Shown piece after piece: positions 52,501-63,918 of a stretch of DNA of 64,000 nt; within the stretch, counting starts at the first letter, position 1; the number at the start of each line of letters is the position of its first letter. The stretch comes from Bedellia somnulentella (lineage: Eukaryota; Arthropoda; Insecta; Lepidoptera; Bedelliidae). The position numbers and the translations under genes were made by a program. The stretch is taken from the NCBI GenBank assembly GCA_963576735.1, contig OY755178.1, positions 1,798,001 to 1,862,000 on the forward strand, read 5' to 3'. Under the pieces are notes generated by a model. The model saw only the letters and a program-made list of their open reading frames with translations, was not told the DNA's origin and did no database searches.

Positions 52501-54200
52501 ACCACAGCATCAGCATTATGCTGGGCAACAAAATTGCCCCAAGGTTGCAATCTATATATTGCTTTAGCCATACACTTGATGGCAATATGTTCATATATAT
52601 GATAACAGGAAATAGGTATTTGAAATAAAAACAAGGATACGAAAAGAAGACATTTATTTATATTATATATATTATATTTATATTTATTTATATTATTGTC
52701 GAACACAAGTAAAGCCACTTTTGTAAAATCCATACAAAGCAATATCTTGAAATTATTCAACAGCAACACATATAGTGTAGTAATCTATTAAATGACAATA
52801 CAAAGCAATGTTTTAAAACAAACTACCAAATTAATCCATATTATAATAGTGCATGCAGCTATATAAATATATTTTAACCCCAACCGCACAGCTATACAAA
52901 TAATCAAGGTAGCATTTTAACTTACACAGCAACAATACAAAACTTTATTAAAAACTCACACATAATAAGAGTTGCATTTAAAGCACTATTGTATCATGCT
53001 TGTCTTATTTGATACACTTACTTACAATATGTTACCAATACTGACTAACTAAAATGTTTTGAATTCATCAAGACATACTCATTTCAGATACACACAGTAT
53101 AGTAGTTCACTATTTAACTAAAACTAAATTAGCAAAACAAATTTGCAACAGCAACACTTATATACTAATCAGAAGCTTCTCGGTCTTATTAGATGACATT
53201 CAAAGTAAGATGGGTATATATATATATATATGATACTCCTTTTCCGCAATGTTCTGAAAATAAAGAAAATATGCATTAGTTACTTCGGTGATTCTAAGTA
53301 TAATCTAGTCATAACACCTCCATTCATAACCTTACGATGGGGTACAGAGATCATGTGTACTGCTCAACATGGTCACCTAACGTTCTTATTTAGGTGTCTA
53401 TGCCTAGATGAAGCTTTACTTGTACATACATGAACAATACATAATTAAATGAACTGAGAAGTTTTGGCTAGATATATATACCCTGTTTTATACAAAATAA
53501 TGTGATTTATAGCCATGAGTATAGGTATGGTGTGGCATAGGTAAGTATAAGTGTTATGTCTATTCCAAAATAAGATTGAGGAGTAATATTTAATTTTTGG
53601 TTTAACTACTTATTTCATATCATCGTCAATACATACATAGGATCGCGTCAAAAGTTCTCACTGGGGAAGGCAGATACTATCAATCATTACTTTTAGATTC
53701 ATATAGCATTCTCTATAGGATTTAGATTGCGAATTGTTTCTTTTTTATTTCTTGTACGCTATACTTACGACTTGTAAAAAGTGAAATGAAAACTTACGAT
53801 TTTATTAAGTCTCATCCGATCAATATCGGTTTGCCGGGTTCTATAATCTCCGGATGGGCCTCAAGTTACGAGGGTCCACAACTCCACATGGTCTATCCAC
53901 TTGTGCATTGGAGGGATGAAGCCAAATAGTGGCTAAATCGGGGATGGTGTTTTGAGTTTCGAATACACTGGTCTGTAAAGTTAAAAAAATTCACATTAAA
54001 CTTATACAACACATTATAATCACTCGCATATTCATAAAGAAACTTATATACTTACTATATCAACAAATAGTACTCCATCCTTGAAATCCGTTTATTTATA
54101 TTTAAAAGAAACATAACAAAACAACACGAAACGACCATCTTGTTTATGGTGGCAAATAACCCATAGAATGACAACTTCTCTCTGCCAACGTCAACAAAAT
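52500..54200. other. AT-rich interior of the Harbinger-like element
   Basis: No clear coding frame. There is a TA microsatellite near 53216-53230 and a doubtful family C scrap (TTCTCACTGGGGAAGGCAGA) at 53655. Confidence 0.4.
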
Positions 54201-54593
54201 CTTGAAAATTTCTACCTGTTGAAATTTCGTTTACTCACAGCTGTATAAATGGTATATTATCCATAATGTGTTATGAAACGAGAAAAATATAAGAGTGTAT
54301 TTAATATACCTACATAAACCTCTAAAATGGGTAAAATAATTAGCCGTAAGCAAAGTGGTAGAAAGACACCAACTAATTTTGAATGAACTCTAATACACAC
54401 TAAAATAAAAAGTAAAAAACCTAATTGACCGACGGAAAGTGAACGAATAAACGTCTTCTCGGCCATGAAAGATTTGTCGTCCTCTCTCGACGTACAAGAC
54501 TGTGCTAACAAAAGTGGGAGGAGTCCGAGAATTTCGGAAGCCACGACAGACGAGATATCTCGACTGTTATTACTTGCTATACTAGCGCCGCAG

Positions 54594-56135
54594 CATTGAC
54601 AGGACCCTGGGAAGATGTACACCTGCGTGCTGCAGGTGCTCGACGCTTAGTCCATCGTGTCCGGGTGATTTCCCTCTAGTCATTTGTTTAATTGTTTTGT
54701 CAATCTCAGCCGCTGTGACTCTTATTGGAGGGTTGTCACTGGTGATGTTCCCAGCGTCAAGCACCTGCTCACCCGTCTTATTTTGAAGAAGAGGCTCAAC
54801 TTTAAAGTGCCTACTAAAAAGATTGGCTATGTCACAGGGTGCACTTACACCGTCCACACTCACTGGCAGGTTCGATTTAGGACTCAACTTATTAGTTGAT
54901 TTCCAGAACTGCGCAAAGTTCTTTGATTTGTGATGCGAGGCGATGATATCCATCTTAATTTGGTCTTTATGATTCAAACAAAATTTTAGTTTAGACTTAA
55001 ACTGTTTTCGTGAAGAGCACATAGCTTCATACAATCTGCCAGACCTAGGCTTGCCATAACAACACCATTCTTGAAAACAAAGTCTCGCATTCTGATGCGC
55101 CATATGTACATGTTTATTCCAGCCTGTGACATAACCACCCTTCCTAGGTTTTTTAATGCTACAACTGGACACGGATGCCCACACAAGTGTTGAAACAATG
55201 GAAGTATACAGTTTATCAATTATTGTTCTATGTTCTAAATCACTACACATGTTATCACAACAATTGCTCATTTCATTGGGAAAATCAATATATTTCAGTT
55301 TACTTTGACACATTTCATGATATTTATTTATTTGTGATTGTTCCCTATCTCCCCAAACAACATTCTTCAATAAATTACTAGCTTTCATATTATCTACAAT
55401 TTTTGGCACATTATTATCTAAATTACAAATAATTTCTAGGGGTAAGTGGTCAGACCAAAACACATCATAATGTATCTTAGCACTACAGACAGTTAGTTTA
55501 GCGGCTGAAGATGTTACACAGTGATCAAGCCAACGTCTACATCCATGACTGTCACTCACATAGGTGTATGAATCCGCCGGCAAAAGTTCACTATCCACTA
55601 CACTAAGTTGCTGCTCGCTACAAAAGGTCTTAAGTTCATTATAAAAGGGCATGTCTGGATGCGCATTATAGTCACCCAGAAGATATACCAGATCCACATC
55701 CTCATTGTCAATAATCGCACACATTTCACCTAAGCAATCTATTAGCTCGGTCATGTTATCACGTTCGTCGGTAGGCATATACACTGAGAATATTATCATA
55801 GATCTCTCACACATAGACACTTTAATACCTATAAGACGCACACTTTTGCACTGTATTAAAGAGACGCACGGGAACAAGCTCTTCTGCCACAGGAGTGCCA
55901 CACCTCCGTAGGGGCGCCCCCGCAGCACGCCCACTGACAGGTCCACGGCTGTGTTACCTGCATACGCGAAGTCCGCATCTATTGTTCCCAGTAGCGGGAT
56001 GTCATGCTGAAGCAGCCAGGTCTCCTGGAGTGCGATGATGTCCGCCGACTGACACAGGTTCTTTATACAGTCCATTGATCGAGAGAGACCTTTACAATTA
56101 AAACTTATAAATGTGCAAGTGTTTGTACTACGCAT
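54594..56135 (-). pseudogene. CR1-like ORF2, endonuclease half
   Basis: N-terminal apurinic-type endonuclease that nicks target DNA before reverse transcription. ATG at 56135 overlaps the ORF1 stop by 8 bases. Motifs: FISFNCKGLSRS (Asn), DIIALQETWL (catalytic Glu), RPYGGVALLW, VYLLGDYNAHPDMPFYNEL (GDxN), CRRWLDHCVT and VFWSDHLPLEI (SDH catalytic His). Then a connector with KPRKGGYVTGWNKHVHMAHQ and the start of the RT domain, ending at GKSPGHDGLSVEHLQHAG and LPRVLSM. At this point the Harbinger-like insertion cuts it. All visible catalytic residues are intact, so the copy decayed recently. Confidence 0.85.
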
Positions 56136-57510
56136 TGATGTTATTGTTTACACAATTATTCTTTTTCAATCGTGATCTTGAAAAATCCAGATACCTTCGA
56201 AAGCGAACCCCTTCCGGCCAGAAACTTTCATCCAGGAAGAGGGCCAGTTTGTGTTTAGGTACTATAATTTTGTAAGCATCGTATCCTCGGTCATTCTTCA
56301 TTGCGAGTTTTTGCAGTGAAACATTAATTTGTGACTTGCTGTATATATGCTTACTTATATCACTCTCAGTAGTAGTTTTGTCCACATTGTAGATAAAAAG
56401 CGGAATTTTTATGTCAGCAGCTTTAAAGTTCCCATTTGGTATGTTAGCTGCGATTCCACTTTTGCCTATTATTCTGTTTTTCAATCTTTTTCGTTCAACT
56501 AACTTCCATTCCTCGTCATATTTTACATGATTCCATTGCCCCGGTACCTTCACTATATCGGCCATAGATGATCGACTAACCTCCACGCATATTCGCTGTT
56601 CTCCTTGCTCATTACTAACCGGCGTAGGTGGCATTGGTGTTTTTGTGAGCGCTTTGGTGTTGCGTGATATAGGTGAGTTTAAACGCTCGCCCTGGCTCGG
56701 TACGCTATCTAAAGTGGATGCGGCATCATCTATACGTTCGTTTATCACGCTGCCGATCAGCTGATCTGACATTCGCGGTATAGAAGCCGCAAGAGAGTTT
56801 TTTACTCCGACGCATCCTTTTTGTCCGTTATTATTATGAATCACGTTTGCTAATTCAATTGACCGGTAGTTATTCAGAAATGATGAATTCTTAATGGCAT
56901 TGCTTTTTGGAGAATTACCTTTACCTTTGTTACTAGGACTGGATTGAGAAATATTCTGTAGTCCCATCGGTCCACTATCAAACTCACAGTCCCTGCGTAA
57001 ATAAGTACCTCTTCTTGTGTTAACATTACAGAACGGGTCATTTTGAGCAGATATCAACCCTTCTACATCTTTCTTTAGGGAACTGATTGAGTCTACTGTG
57101 ACATAGTTCTCCTGAATTACCTTTATTTCGTGCTTTAACACCAAAATATCTTTAAGGAGACGCGTTACGTCCACATGATCAAATGTAATTGGGGGCAGTT
57201 TTTTGAGATCGCGAGCCACAAAAATAGGTAGGCTTCCTGGAGTGGCTTGTTTTATGAGCATGAATATGTCATCAATATCGCGTTGTGTTTTCTTGTCACC
57301 TTTACGTGTCTTGAGCTTGTTTCGCTTTTCAATAGGAATTGAATCCCACAATAGCTTCTTGGCACTAGTAATATCATCGGGCTTAAACGCCGTTACACAT
57401 ATTCGACTTAGACTATCTTCGTCCATCACGTCGAGTTTATCAATGACAAAGGCTAAAACTTCACATATAACTAGATTACAACCCGTGCATTTAATGACAT
57501 CAGACGCCAT
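56128..57510 (-). CDS. CR1-like ORF1 protein
   Basis: 460 codons, uninterrupted. RNA-binding/chaperone-type protein of the retrotransposon that coats its RNA. The N-terminus has a short Cys pair (KCTGCNLVICEVLAFVIDKL). A helical domain includes PGSLPIFVARDLKKLPPITF and HVDVTRLLKDILVLKHEIKV, giving a coiled coil about residues 115-155. A Ser/Asn-rich low-complexity middle follows (about 165-300), and a C-terminal basic part has EDSFWPEGVRFRRYLDF-like sequence near 440. I recognise the N-terminal layout from moth CR1-like ORF1s. It has no retroviral-type zinc knuckles. Stop overlaps the ORF2 start (ATGCGTAG at 56128-56135), suggesting reinitiation. Confidence 0.85.
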   Translation of the reverse strand: MASDVIKCTGCNLVICEVLAFVIDKLDVMDEDSLSRICVTAFKPDDITSAKKLLWDSIPIEKRNKLKTRKGDKKTQRDIDDIFMLIKQATPGSLPIFVARDLKKLPPITFDHVDVTRLLKDILVLKHEIKVIQENYVTVDSISSLKKDVEGLISAQNDPFCNVNTRRGTYLRRDCEFDSGPMGLQNISQSSPSNKGKGNSPKSNAIKNSSFLNNYRSIELANVIHNNNGQKGCVGVKNSLAASIPRMSDQLIGSVINERIDDAASTLDSVPSQGERLNSPISRNTKALTKTPMPPTPVSNEQGEQRICVEVSRSSMADIVKVPGQWNHVKYDEEWKLVERKRLKNRIIGKSGIAANIPNGNFKAADIKIPLFIYNVDKTTTESDISKHIYSKSQINVSLQKLAMKNDRGYDAYKIIVPKHKLALFLDESFWPEGVRFRRYLDFSRSRLKKNNCVNNNINA

Positions 57511-57640
57511 TATCGCAAAGCGACGCGAGTACTTCCGTCACTTGCAATGCGCACGCACGAATGCGTTAAATTCAGATTTAATAGAACTAACTATACTGTA
57601 CCGTAATAAGCCACAGTTGCGCTATTTGAGTTTTTAAATA

Positions 57641-57940
57641 CCAAGCATAGGTGCCTTGACGTAGAGAGGTAGCATCTACATACTGACCGAATGAAAATAA
57701 AATTTTAACTGTTTTTCTACGGAATTCTAATAATCTGGACTCCTTTCTCGTTTACCAATTAAGTTTTGAATGAGAAAAATATCATAGGAACTTTAACGTC
57801 CCCCTTCTCTAATTACAACCCTATATCATTTAGAATTATAGTCAAAAACGTATTGGTACACGTAATTTCACACCCCTGTATCGCCAGGTCAGGAATTAAA
57901 ATACTAAAACTGGTTTATTAATGATATCTCATTGTGCCGA
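57641..57940. other. AT-rich spacer, no gene seen
   Basis: Sequence upstream of the CR1-like element. The exact 5' end of the element is uncertain because no target-site duplication was identified. Confidence 0.35.
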
Positions 57941-57947
57941 CTTACGG

Positions 57948-58079
57948 CCAATTTCTGAATTGAGAATTCAAGCTGAGAACGACTTAAGTATCGTTTTGTC
58001 TCATTCAGTTGTTAAGATTTCAATGCGACAGAACGATACTTAAGTTGTTCTCAGCTGGAATATTCAATTCAGAAATCGG
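57948..58079. mobile_element. Palindromic MITE E, copy 2
   Basis: Same element as at 26142-26275, with left end CCAATTTCTGAATTGAGAAT and right end ATTCAATTCAGAAATCGG. The internal loop CATTCAGTTGTTAAGATTTC is identical in both copies and in the same orientation. Confidence 0.85.
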
Positions 58080-58084
58080 TCGTT

Positions 58085-58765
58085 AGTCTATATGGTTGGA
58101 AGGCTTTAATTAAAATTATAAATAAATAAATAAATGATGTTTCATTGTGAAAATAACCCCTGCGCGATAATTTCAATAGAAACTTCGTTCAAACATTCAT
58201 AAATAATTTTCTGAAACTAAAATATTCAAATAGTAAAGAAGAGACAACCAGATGGTTAAGATTTCTGATGCGTTTGATCTAAATCACCTATAAAGTTGGC
58301 CATAATTATCCCTTTGAAATGAATGTAAAACTTTATGTCCTAAATACTTTCCAAACATACGATAAAACCCTCTAATTTCAGCGGCTTGTTTAATAAAAAT
58401 ACCAACGTTAAACTTGAAAGAATCCAAAAATGATACCGTAATAAAAATGTCTCGTGAAAAGCTCTTGAAGGTAAGTTGTTGTGGAAACTTTTGAAAAACG
58501 CTTTTCGTGTAGGTAGCACTGAAATTGCAATTGGCATAGTTCTGGCATCGGCCCAGCGGCCTGTGCCAAGGCAGGTAAGCTTCTATTCGTATTAGGTATC
58601 TACAACCTACATTCGAAATTACATCTTGATGTTTTAAGAGTTAATAGTTTAGAGCTACATAAAGGGTGTAATTGTTCTGGAAGTTAGCTGTTTTAAAGCA
58701 GAAATATTGATGTCGTTATTCTATGTCTCATTTTCTGTTTCGTTATGTTTACATCGAGTTTAAAT
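58085..58765. other. AT-rich spacer, no gene seen
   Basis: No supported gene or repeat. Confidence 0.35.
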
Positions 58766-58769
58766 ACAA

Positions 58770-58866
58770 ACATATACTCACGCTGTCAGTATCCATCGTT
58801 TAAAATTATCGAGCTACATTTACGATCATCTATGTTTTCATACATGTCCTTCACATTTTGGACTTT
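58770..58866 (-). repeat. Family C, degenerate
   Basis: ATACTCACGCTGTCAGTATC and TTCATACATGTCCTTCACAT, reverse orientation. Confidence 0.4.
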
Positions 58867-58867
58867 C

Positions 58868-58950
58868 GAACATCATCATCATCATAATCAGCCAATAGAC
58901 GTCCACTGCTGGACACTGCCTTCCCCAATGATCTCCACAACGACCGGTTC
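58868..58950 (-). repeat. Family H fragment
   Basis: ACATCATCATCATCATAATC then CCAATAGACGTCCACTGCTG and CACAACGACCGGTTC. Same LINE 3' region as at 44178, better preserved. Confidence 0.6.
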
Positions 58951-59106
58951 AAATTCGGAGGTAGGAAACGCAAACACTACTTAAACGTGTAAAAGTAATA
59001 AAGGATAGAATAATTTCGCGCTGGCAGCCATTGACACGGTGGCTCAATTAGCAGAGCGTCGGGGCGTATACCCGAGGTCGCGGGTTCGATTCCCACCTGT
59101 GTCGTG
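58951..59106 (+). repeat. SINE S, 5' part
   Basis: Forward from AATTCGGAGGTAGGAAACGC through the tRNA-like head to CCACCTGTGTCG. The 3' third is missing. Confidence 0.75.
59034..59106 (+). other. tRNA-like head of SINE S
   Basis: GACACGGTGGCTCAATTAGC (A box) and GCGGGTTCGATTCCCACC (B box). The ends GACACGG and CCTGTGTC can pair. Because it is embedded in a repeated sequence, I call it SINE, not a tRNA gene. Confidence 0.6.
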
Positions 59107-59502
59107 ACTAAACATCATGGACATTATATACCAGTGATCCTTTCGTTTTTTACAAGAGTGTTTTCAGTTATGATTACATTTAACATGGTCAATTGTTTGT
59201 ATAATTTTTCAATAAATGGAATACATACATAAATCTTATTTTTTCTAAATGGATAATAAGTTTTACCAACTCAACTAAGCAAACCGTATGACCTTATGGG
59301 TAGGTAGGTACGAGTATATATATTTTTTTTTTAGTTGTTTCCTTTCAACTTCTATATTGTTGAGTACCGGTTTTAGAGTTTTATCTTTTTCTTAGGGTGG
59401 TTTTTTTTGGTTTTTATCAATATACGGGATGCATGTACTGTAGTGTTCGATATTGTACGAAATTCAATTTACATCTCAATTTAATTTAGATTTATAGAGT
59501 AA

Positions 59503-59718
59503 ATGTGGAAAGACGACGAAGGAGGACACATTTGGATCAACTAAAAGAAGTACTCAAAAAGGCAGGCGTCCGTAGTATGAAGCATAAAAGAGCATGTATG
59601 AAAAGATTGATGGATATAATTTAAGCAAGAGAGGCTTACCAGGATCGTACTAAGTGGCGATCGATAGTCTCTGTCTACCCCAATCGGGACTGATGGCGTG
59701 AGTATATGTATGTATCAA
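59503..59718 (+). repeat. Family C with LINE C-terminus remnant
   Basis: Forward. GGAAAGACGACGAAGGAGGA, ACTCAAAAAGGCAGGCGTCC (LKKAGV), GCATAAAAGAGCATGTATGA (KRACM), then CTCTGTCTACCCCAATCGGG, GGCGTGAGTATATG. The clearest link between the LINE coding end and the family C 3' terminus. Confidence 0.8.
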
Positions 59719-60309
59719 TTTATACAATAAACGTAAGTGTGAGTTTATTTGTATTATTTTCTGGTATGAACTTATTTAATTAAAATACAATAATTTTGTA
59801 GACGTTGAGATTAGGAGCTTTGAAAACTATCATTTACAATATCAATAATAAGAAGTATAAAGCTTAAATACTTCACGTGTTTAATAATGTATGTAGCAAA
59901 CAAAAATATTATACATGGAAAACCACAGCCGAATATATGTTAAGAGAAATTATGCTCGGGCAGGTTGCGGTAATCGGTCCGAGTCTTCTCTGTTAATCCT
60001 AGTGGAAAGCTCATGACCAATCTTTCTGAAAGCTCTGATAATAGCGCCGCCATTAATTATGTGCTTTTTAACTCTTTACTGATTCAACGAATTTGGAAAA
60101 TAAGCTGGTTTTATATTTGATTACAATCTTGATACTTTGCTCGAAGATTTAAAAATATTACTAGTGTATATTTGAACAAATACTTTTTATAATAATTATC
60201 ATCGTGCATTATCATTTACATTTCAGATTTAAGGTATTAAGCTCCTGGTGTCAACTTCCACAAAATGAACCTCAATGAAAATATTACTGGAACATAATTA
60301 AATTTTAAG
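59719..60309. other. AT-rich spacer, no gene seen
   Basis: Nothing supportable. Confidence 0.3.
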
Positions 60310-61198
60310 TACAGTCGCCATCAGATATATAGGAGCGGCCGAGGTACTCAAATGTTTCTGAACAGCAATAAATTTCAATAAATTCTTTACGCTAAATAAA
60401 GTCAATAAGATTTGAACATCCAATTCGCCACAAATATATGAGCAGTGGGTTTTCAATTAAATCTGAACACACAACGAGACAATAATATCCAAAGGTACAA
60501 CTCGTCAAAGTTATCTGCTCAGACAGGGTGATCATAAATATCTGAACATTTAGGGAAAATATACCTTAAAGCACTAAGCATTCAGTTTAAATTTCTTTAA
60601 CTTACTACGCTGGAATACATTTTCTACACAACCACCATTTGGTTTTATCAACGTCAAAACTAAAAAGAGTTTTCTACCGGGAGGTAAAACTAGTTATACG
60701 GTTAATATATTATTAGAAAAAATTACTAAATCGTTCCCCACTGACCAACTCTTGTTTAAATGGGTTTGTAGTTTTATAATTTTTACCGGTACAAAAACAT
60801 CAAGAGGTAAAATAACTTAATATTTTTGAAACGTTGTATGCTATTTTTTTGCGTTGTACCAGGGTAGCATAAATATAAATGCAGCTTTAATAAAATAAAA
60901 AAATAAACTAGTTTTTACAAAATTATTTATTTATTTATTTACGGAAAACAAACAGCTTTAACACAACAATTAGCAAAAAACAATAAAAATTAAAACATAG
61001 CCAGAAACAGTTTTCACATATTGGTAACGAACATGTGCTTAAATAAGTATTACTGTAAATTAACTAACAATATAAGAACTAGGAAAGATAGTATATTAAC
61101 AAATTTGACAATAAAAAAAAAACAAAAAAAAAGAATTAAGTTGTAATAATGAAATGGATAGAAATAGAAAGATTAATTATCATCCTAAATGAATAAAC

Positions 61199-61375
61199 AG
61201 TATTGGGGCTTTTTAGGGGATTTTTGGGCGATGCGGTTGGAGACCCATTACCAACAACCTTTATTTTACCATCTTTTCCCCACGCAACTTCCAAAAGTGG
61301 CTGAGGAATTTCTAATTCCTTAGCTCTGGCTACCCCTTCTAGGGATTTACAGCCGTTAGTATATTAGTAGATGTA
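61199..61375 (+). repeat. Family A, 5'-truncated
   Basis: Forward from AGTATTGGGGCTTTTTAGGG to CAGCCGTTAGTATATT. Lies inside the TA-flanked element. Confidence 0.8.
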
Positions 61376-61608
61376 TGTAAAAGAATAAATTTGCCATATT
61401 TCTTTTAAACAGTGAGGTATTGGTATTAATTGGTATTGGTATTATACTATTTCCTGCAGTTTTCTCAAAATTATTATATGTATTCATATATGTATTTATT
61501 TATAAATATATTAAATGAGGACAATAAATCTGAAGGTTAATAAATCAAAATAAATAACATTAAAAAATACAACATGAATTCTTAACAAAATACAAAAAAT
61601 AAACAAAC

Positions 61609-61690
61609 ACAAGGGATGATTTGAACCCTGACGCAACGGATTATATATATGATTTCTAATTACCAAACCGCTAGGCCATGGTGATTCACA
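61609..61690 (-). repeat. tRNA-like SINE head
   Basis: On the - strand there is an A box ATGGCCTAGCGGTTTGG and a B box AGGGTTCAAATC with tRNA-like distance, but the anticodon arm is a long AT run and the acceptor ends do not pair. Probably a SINE remnant. Confidence 0.4.
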
Positions 61691-62040
61691 CGAAAGTGGA
61701 TGAAATATTGCAAAGCATTCGTACCTATTTTAATTTGGCAGCTTTAATATTACCATAGATATAGAAGCACACAGATTGGCAGTAAGTGACAAACGTCACA
61801 GCATAAACGTCAACGAAGGCAGGACATCTCACGGTCACGATAACAGCCTACAACGGTTTTAGCACAAAACGTGTAAGAAAATAATTGACTTATTTTCGTT
61901 AATTCTGGTATTTAAGTCCTAACTTTGGTGATTTTTGATAAAGTTATTAATATTTAACAGCGCAGAATCTAAATCAAATACATATTCTTTGGCAAACATA
62001 AAATTTTTAGCCATTTATGTCCAAATTGAGACTGTAATAG

Positions 62041-62294
62041 CATACATACATACATATACTCACGACTATAAATCCCTTAACGGGGTAGCCAAAGCTTTGG
62101 AATGAGAAATTCCTCAGTCACTTTTGGAAGTTGATTGGGAAAAGGATGGTAATAATAAAAAATGTTTTTGGTGACGGGTCTCCAACCACATCACCCAAAA
62201 ATCGCTCAAAAAGCCCCTATACCCTTAGTCGCCTTTTACGATCACCCACGGATAGAAATGGAGTAGTGTTATTCTAAGCCGACACTACACGGCA
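62041..62294 (-). repeat. Family A retroposon
   Basis: Reverse copy of the AACCACATC subfamily, like 17790-18030. CATACATACATACATATACT to CCGACACTACACGGC. Confidence 0.82.
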
Positions 62295-63009
62295 ATACCA
62301 GTCACTAATTACCAGTCTATATGCCTTATTATAGATTTTAAACCAAAGTTTTCAATGTAAATATGTATTAAATATTACAACAAATACGTGATTTTTTATC
62401 AATTTTAATAGGGCTAGTACGGAATCCGCCATACTAATGTCACGCACACACACTCATTTAAGCACAGTGTTGTACTTTTTTTTGGTTTCGCCTTTCGTCT
62501 TTGTATTGTCAATCTATATACGTAAGTATAGCATAATAAATCTGTGAATATTTGATAAATACATGCAGTGACAGTTATGTTAACCGTTTTTGTAAATTGC
62601 CAAATATTTTAATCAAATGTGTCTCTTGTAACAAGACTGTAAAGTTGTTTTTCGCAGATTTATATTTTGTATACCTACTCATTTTATAAAAGGAAAATTC
62701 ATCACATCTGTACGATTACATTTAAACTGTATGCCTAGTGCCTTAAGGTATATTTTCCTTAAATGTTCAGATATTAATGATCACCCTGACTTAGCAGATA
62801 ACTTTGACGAGTTGTGCTTTCAGATATTATTGTCTCGTTGTGTGTTCAGATTTTATTAAAAACTCACTGCTCATATATTTGTGGCTAATTGGATGTTCAG
62901 ATCTTATTGACTTTATTTACCGTAAAGAATTTATTGAAATTTATTGCTGCTCAGAAATATTTGAGTACCTCGGCCGCTCCGATATATCTGATGGCGACTG
63001 TACGTGTTA

Positions 63010-63300
63010 AACTGTTTTGGCGACATGTGAATTTGAACTTTACTATGTGATCGTAAAATTGAGTTTTGGAAACACGTAGATGACAATGTAAGGGTTGTCA
63101 CCCGCAGAGAACAGCCACGTCACGTCACTTTGACTCGATACAGACTTTACCAACCTTTTTGTTACAATGAAGAGGAAATGACAAAGATAACGTAGCCCTG
63201 AATTTAAAAATGAATTGAAGTATGGTTACAAAACAAATAAAGGGTTTTAATAAAGAGCTACCTTTTTGATTCAAATAACAAATCGTGTGTGACTACTATT
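63010..63300. other. Spacer, no gene seen
   Basis: Unique-looking AT-rich DNA right of the TA-flanked element, no coding frame. Confidence 0.3.
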
Positions 63301-63345
63301 ACATACACATATATATATTTACGGCCATATATCCTAAAAATAAAA
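63301..63345 (-). repeat. Family A 3' scrap
   Basis: ACATACACATATATATATTT then ACGGCCATATATCC, reverse orientation. Confidence 0.4.
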
Positions 63346-63409
63346 TAAAAAAAACTGAAAAACTAAATTAAATTAAATTAAAAAAATATTCATTTGTTGC
63401 TCATCATAA

Positions 63410-63540
63410 AGGTTGACTGGAAGAAATCGCGTTAAGGCGATAAGCCCGCCTTTGTGTACATTGACTGTTTTGTGATTTTTAAATACTGTTTGTGTGTTGT
63501 GTATTTGTATGCAATAAAGTGTTTATTATTATTATTATTT
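63410..63540 (+). repeat. Family J, non-LTR 3' end, forward
   Basis: GACTGGAAGAAATCGCGTTA then AGGCGATAAGCCCGCC forms a stem-loop (ATCGC/GCGAT). About 100 bases on lies GCAATAAAGTGTTT and a (TTA)n tail. Two reverse relatives occur at 8.4 and 18.1 kb. Confidence 0.7.
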
Positions 63541-63660
63541 AACTTAAATATAAAAAATAACTCCAATATGAGATGAAAATCATGAAAAATGGTGGGATGG
63601 GATGCTTCAAAGACGAAAAGTATGGCTGATCATATGGTCATATGTATTTATTTTATGTTA

Positions 63661-63918
63661 ATACATACATACATACATACATATACCCACGGCTATAAAT
63701 CCCTATAAAGGGTTAGCCAGAGCTAAGGAACTAGAAGTTCCTCAGCCACTTTTGGAAAGTTGAGTGGGGAAAAGATGGCAAAATAAAGGTTGTTGGTGAT
63801 GGGTCTCCAACCGCATCGCCCAAAAATCCCTTAAAAGCCCCAACACCGTTAGTCGCCTCTTACGTACACCCACCGGCAGAAATGGGGTAGTGTTATTCTA
63901 AGCCGACACTACACAGCA
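63661..63918 (-). repeat. Family A retroposon
   Basis: Near-consensus reverse copy with a long (ATAC)n tail (63661-63683) and intact 5' end CCGACACTACACAGC. Confidence 0.85.

Larger units (their letters stand above)
50787..54590 (+). mobile_element. Harbinger-like DNA transposon, deleted
   Basis: 3804 bases inserted in the LINE ORF2. Termini CGGTGCTAGTACGATAAGTA and (reverse complement of the right end) CGGCGCTAGTATAGCAAGTA agree at 17 of the first 22 positions. CAG stands on each side (50784-50786, 54591-54593). Removing element plus one CAG restores an unbroken ORF2 frame. Subterminal sequences also match (CTTTTGCTAACACAGTGT near 50980 against CTTTTGTTAGCACAGTCT from the right). Inside are two exons resembling the ends of a Harbinger transposase. 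A 3 bp CWG duplication is known for Harbinger elements of fish. Confidence 0.75.
49222..57640 (-). mobile_element. CR1-like LINE, interrupted by a DNA transposon
   Basis: Near full-length non-LTR retrotransposon on the - strand: 5' region and ORF1 (57510-56128), ORF2 (56135 on), 3' end with AATAAAT and an (ATT)n tail (complement of 49222-49255). Excluding the 3804-base insertion at 50787-54590, it is about 4.6 kb, a normal CR1 size. ORF2 has at least one frameshift near 50020 besides the insertion, so the copy is dead. Confidence 0.85.
60312..63000. mobile_element. DNA element with ~280 bp inverted termini, TA sites
   Basis: Left end CAGTCGCCATCAGATATATA and right end (reverse complement) CAGTCGCCATCAGATATATC. 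The match continues about 280 bases (60312-~60595 against ~62720-63000) at roughly 90% identity. TA flanks both ends (60310-60311, 63001-63002), as for Tc1/mariner-type elements. No transposase frame remains. Two family A copies and a tRNA-like SINE scrap were inserted later in the interior. Confidence 0.75.

Noticed and set aside
57203..57637. 144-codon + strand open frame
   Set aside because: It lies antisense to the well-supported ORF1 of the CR1-like element.
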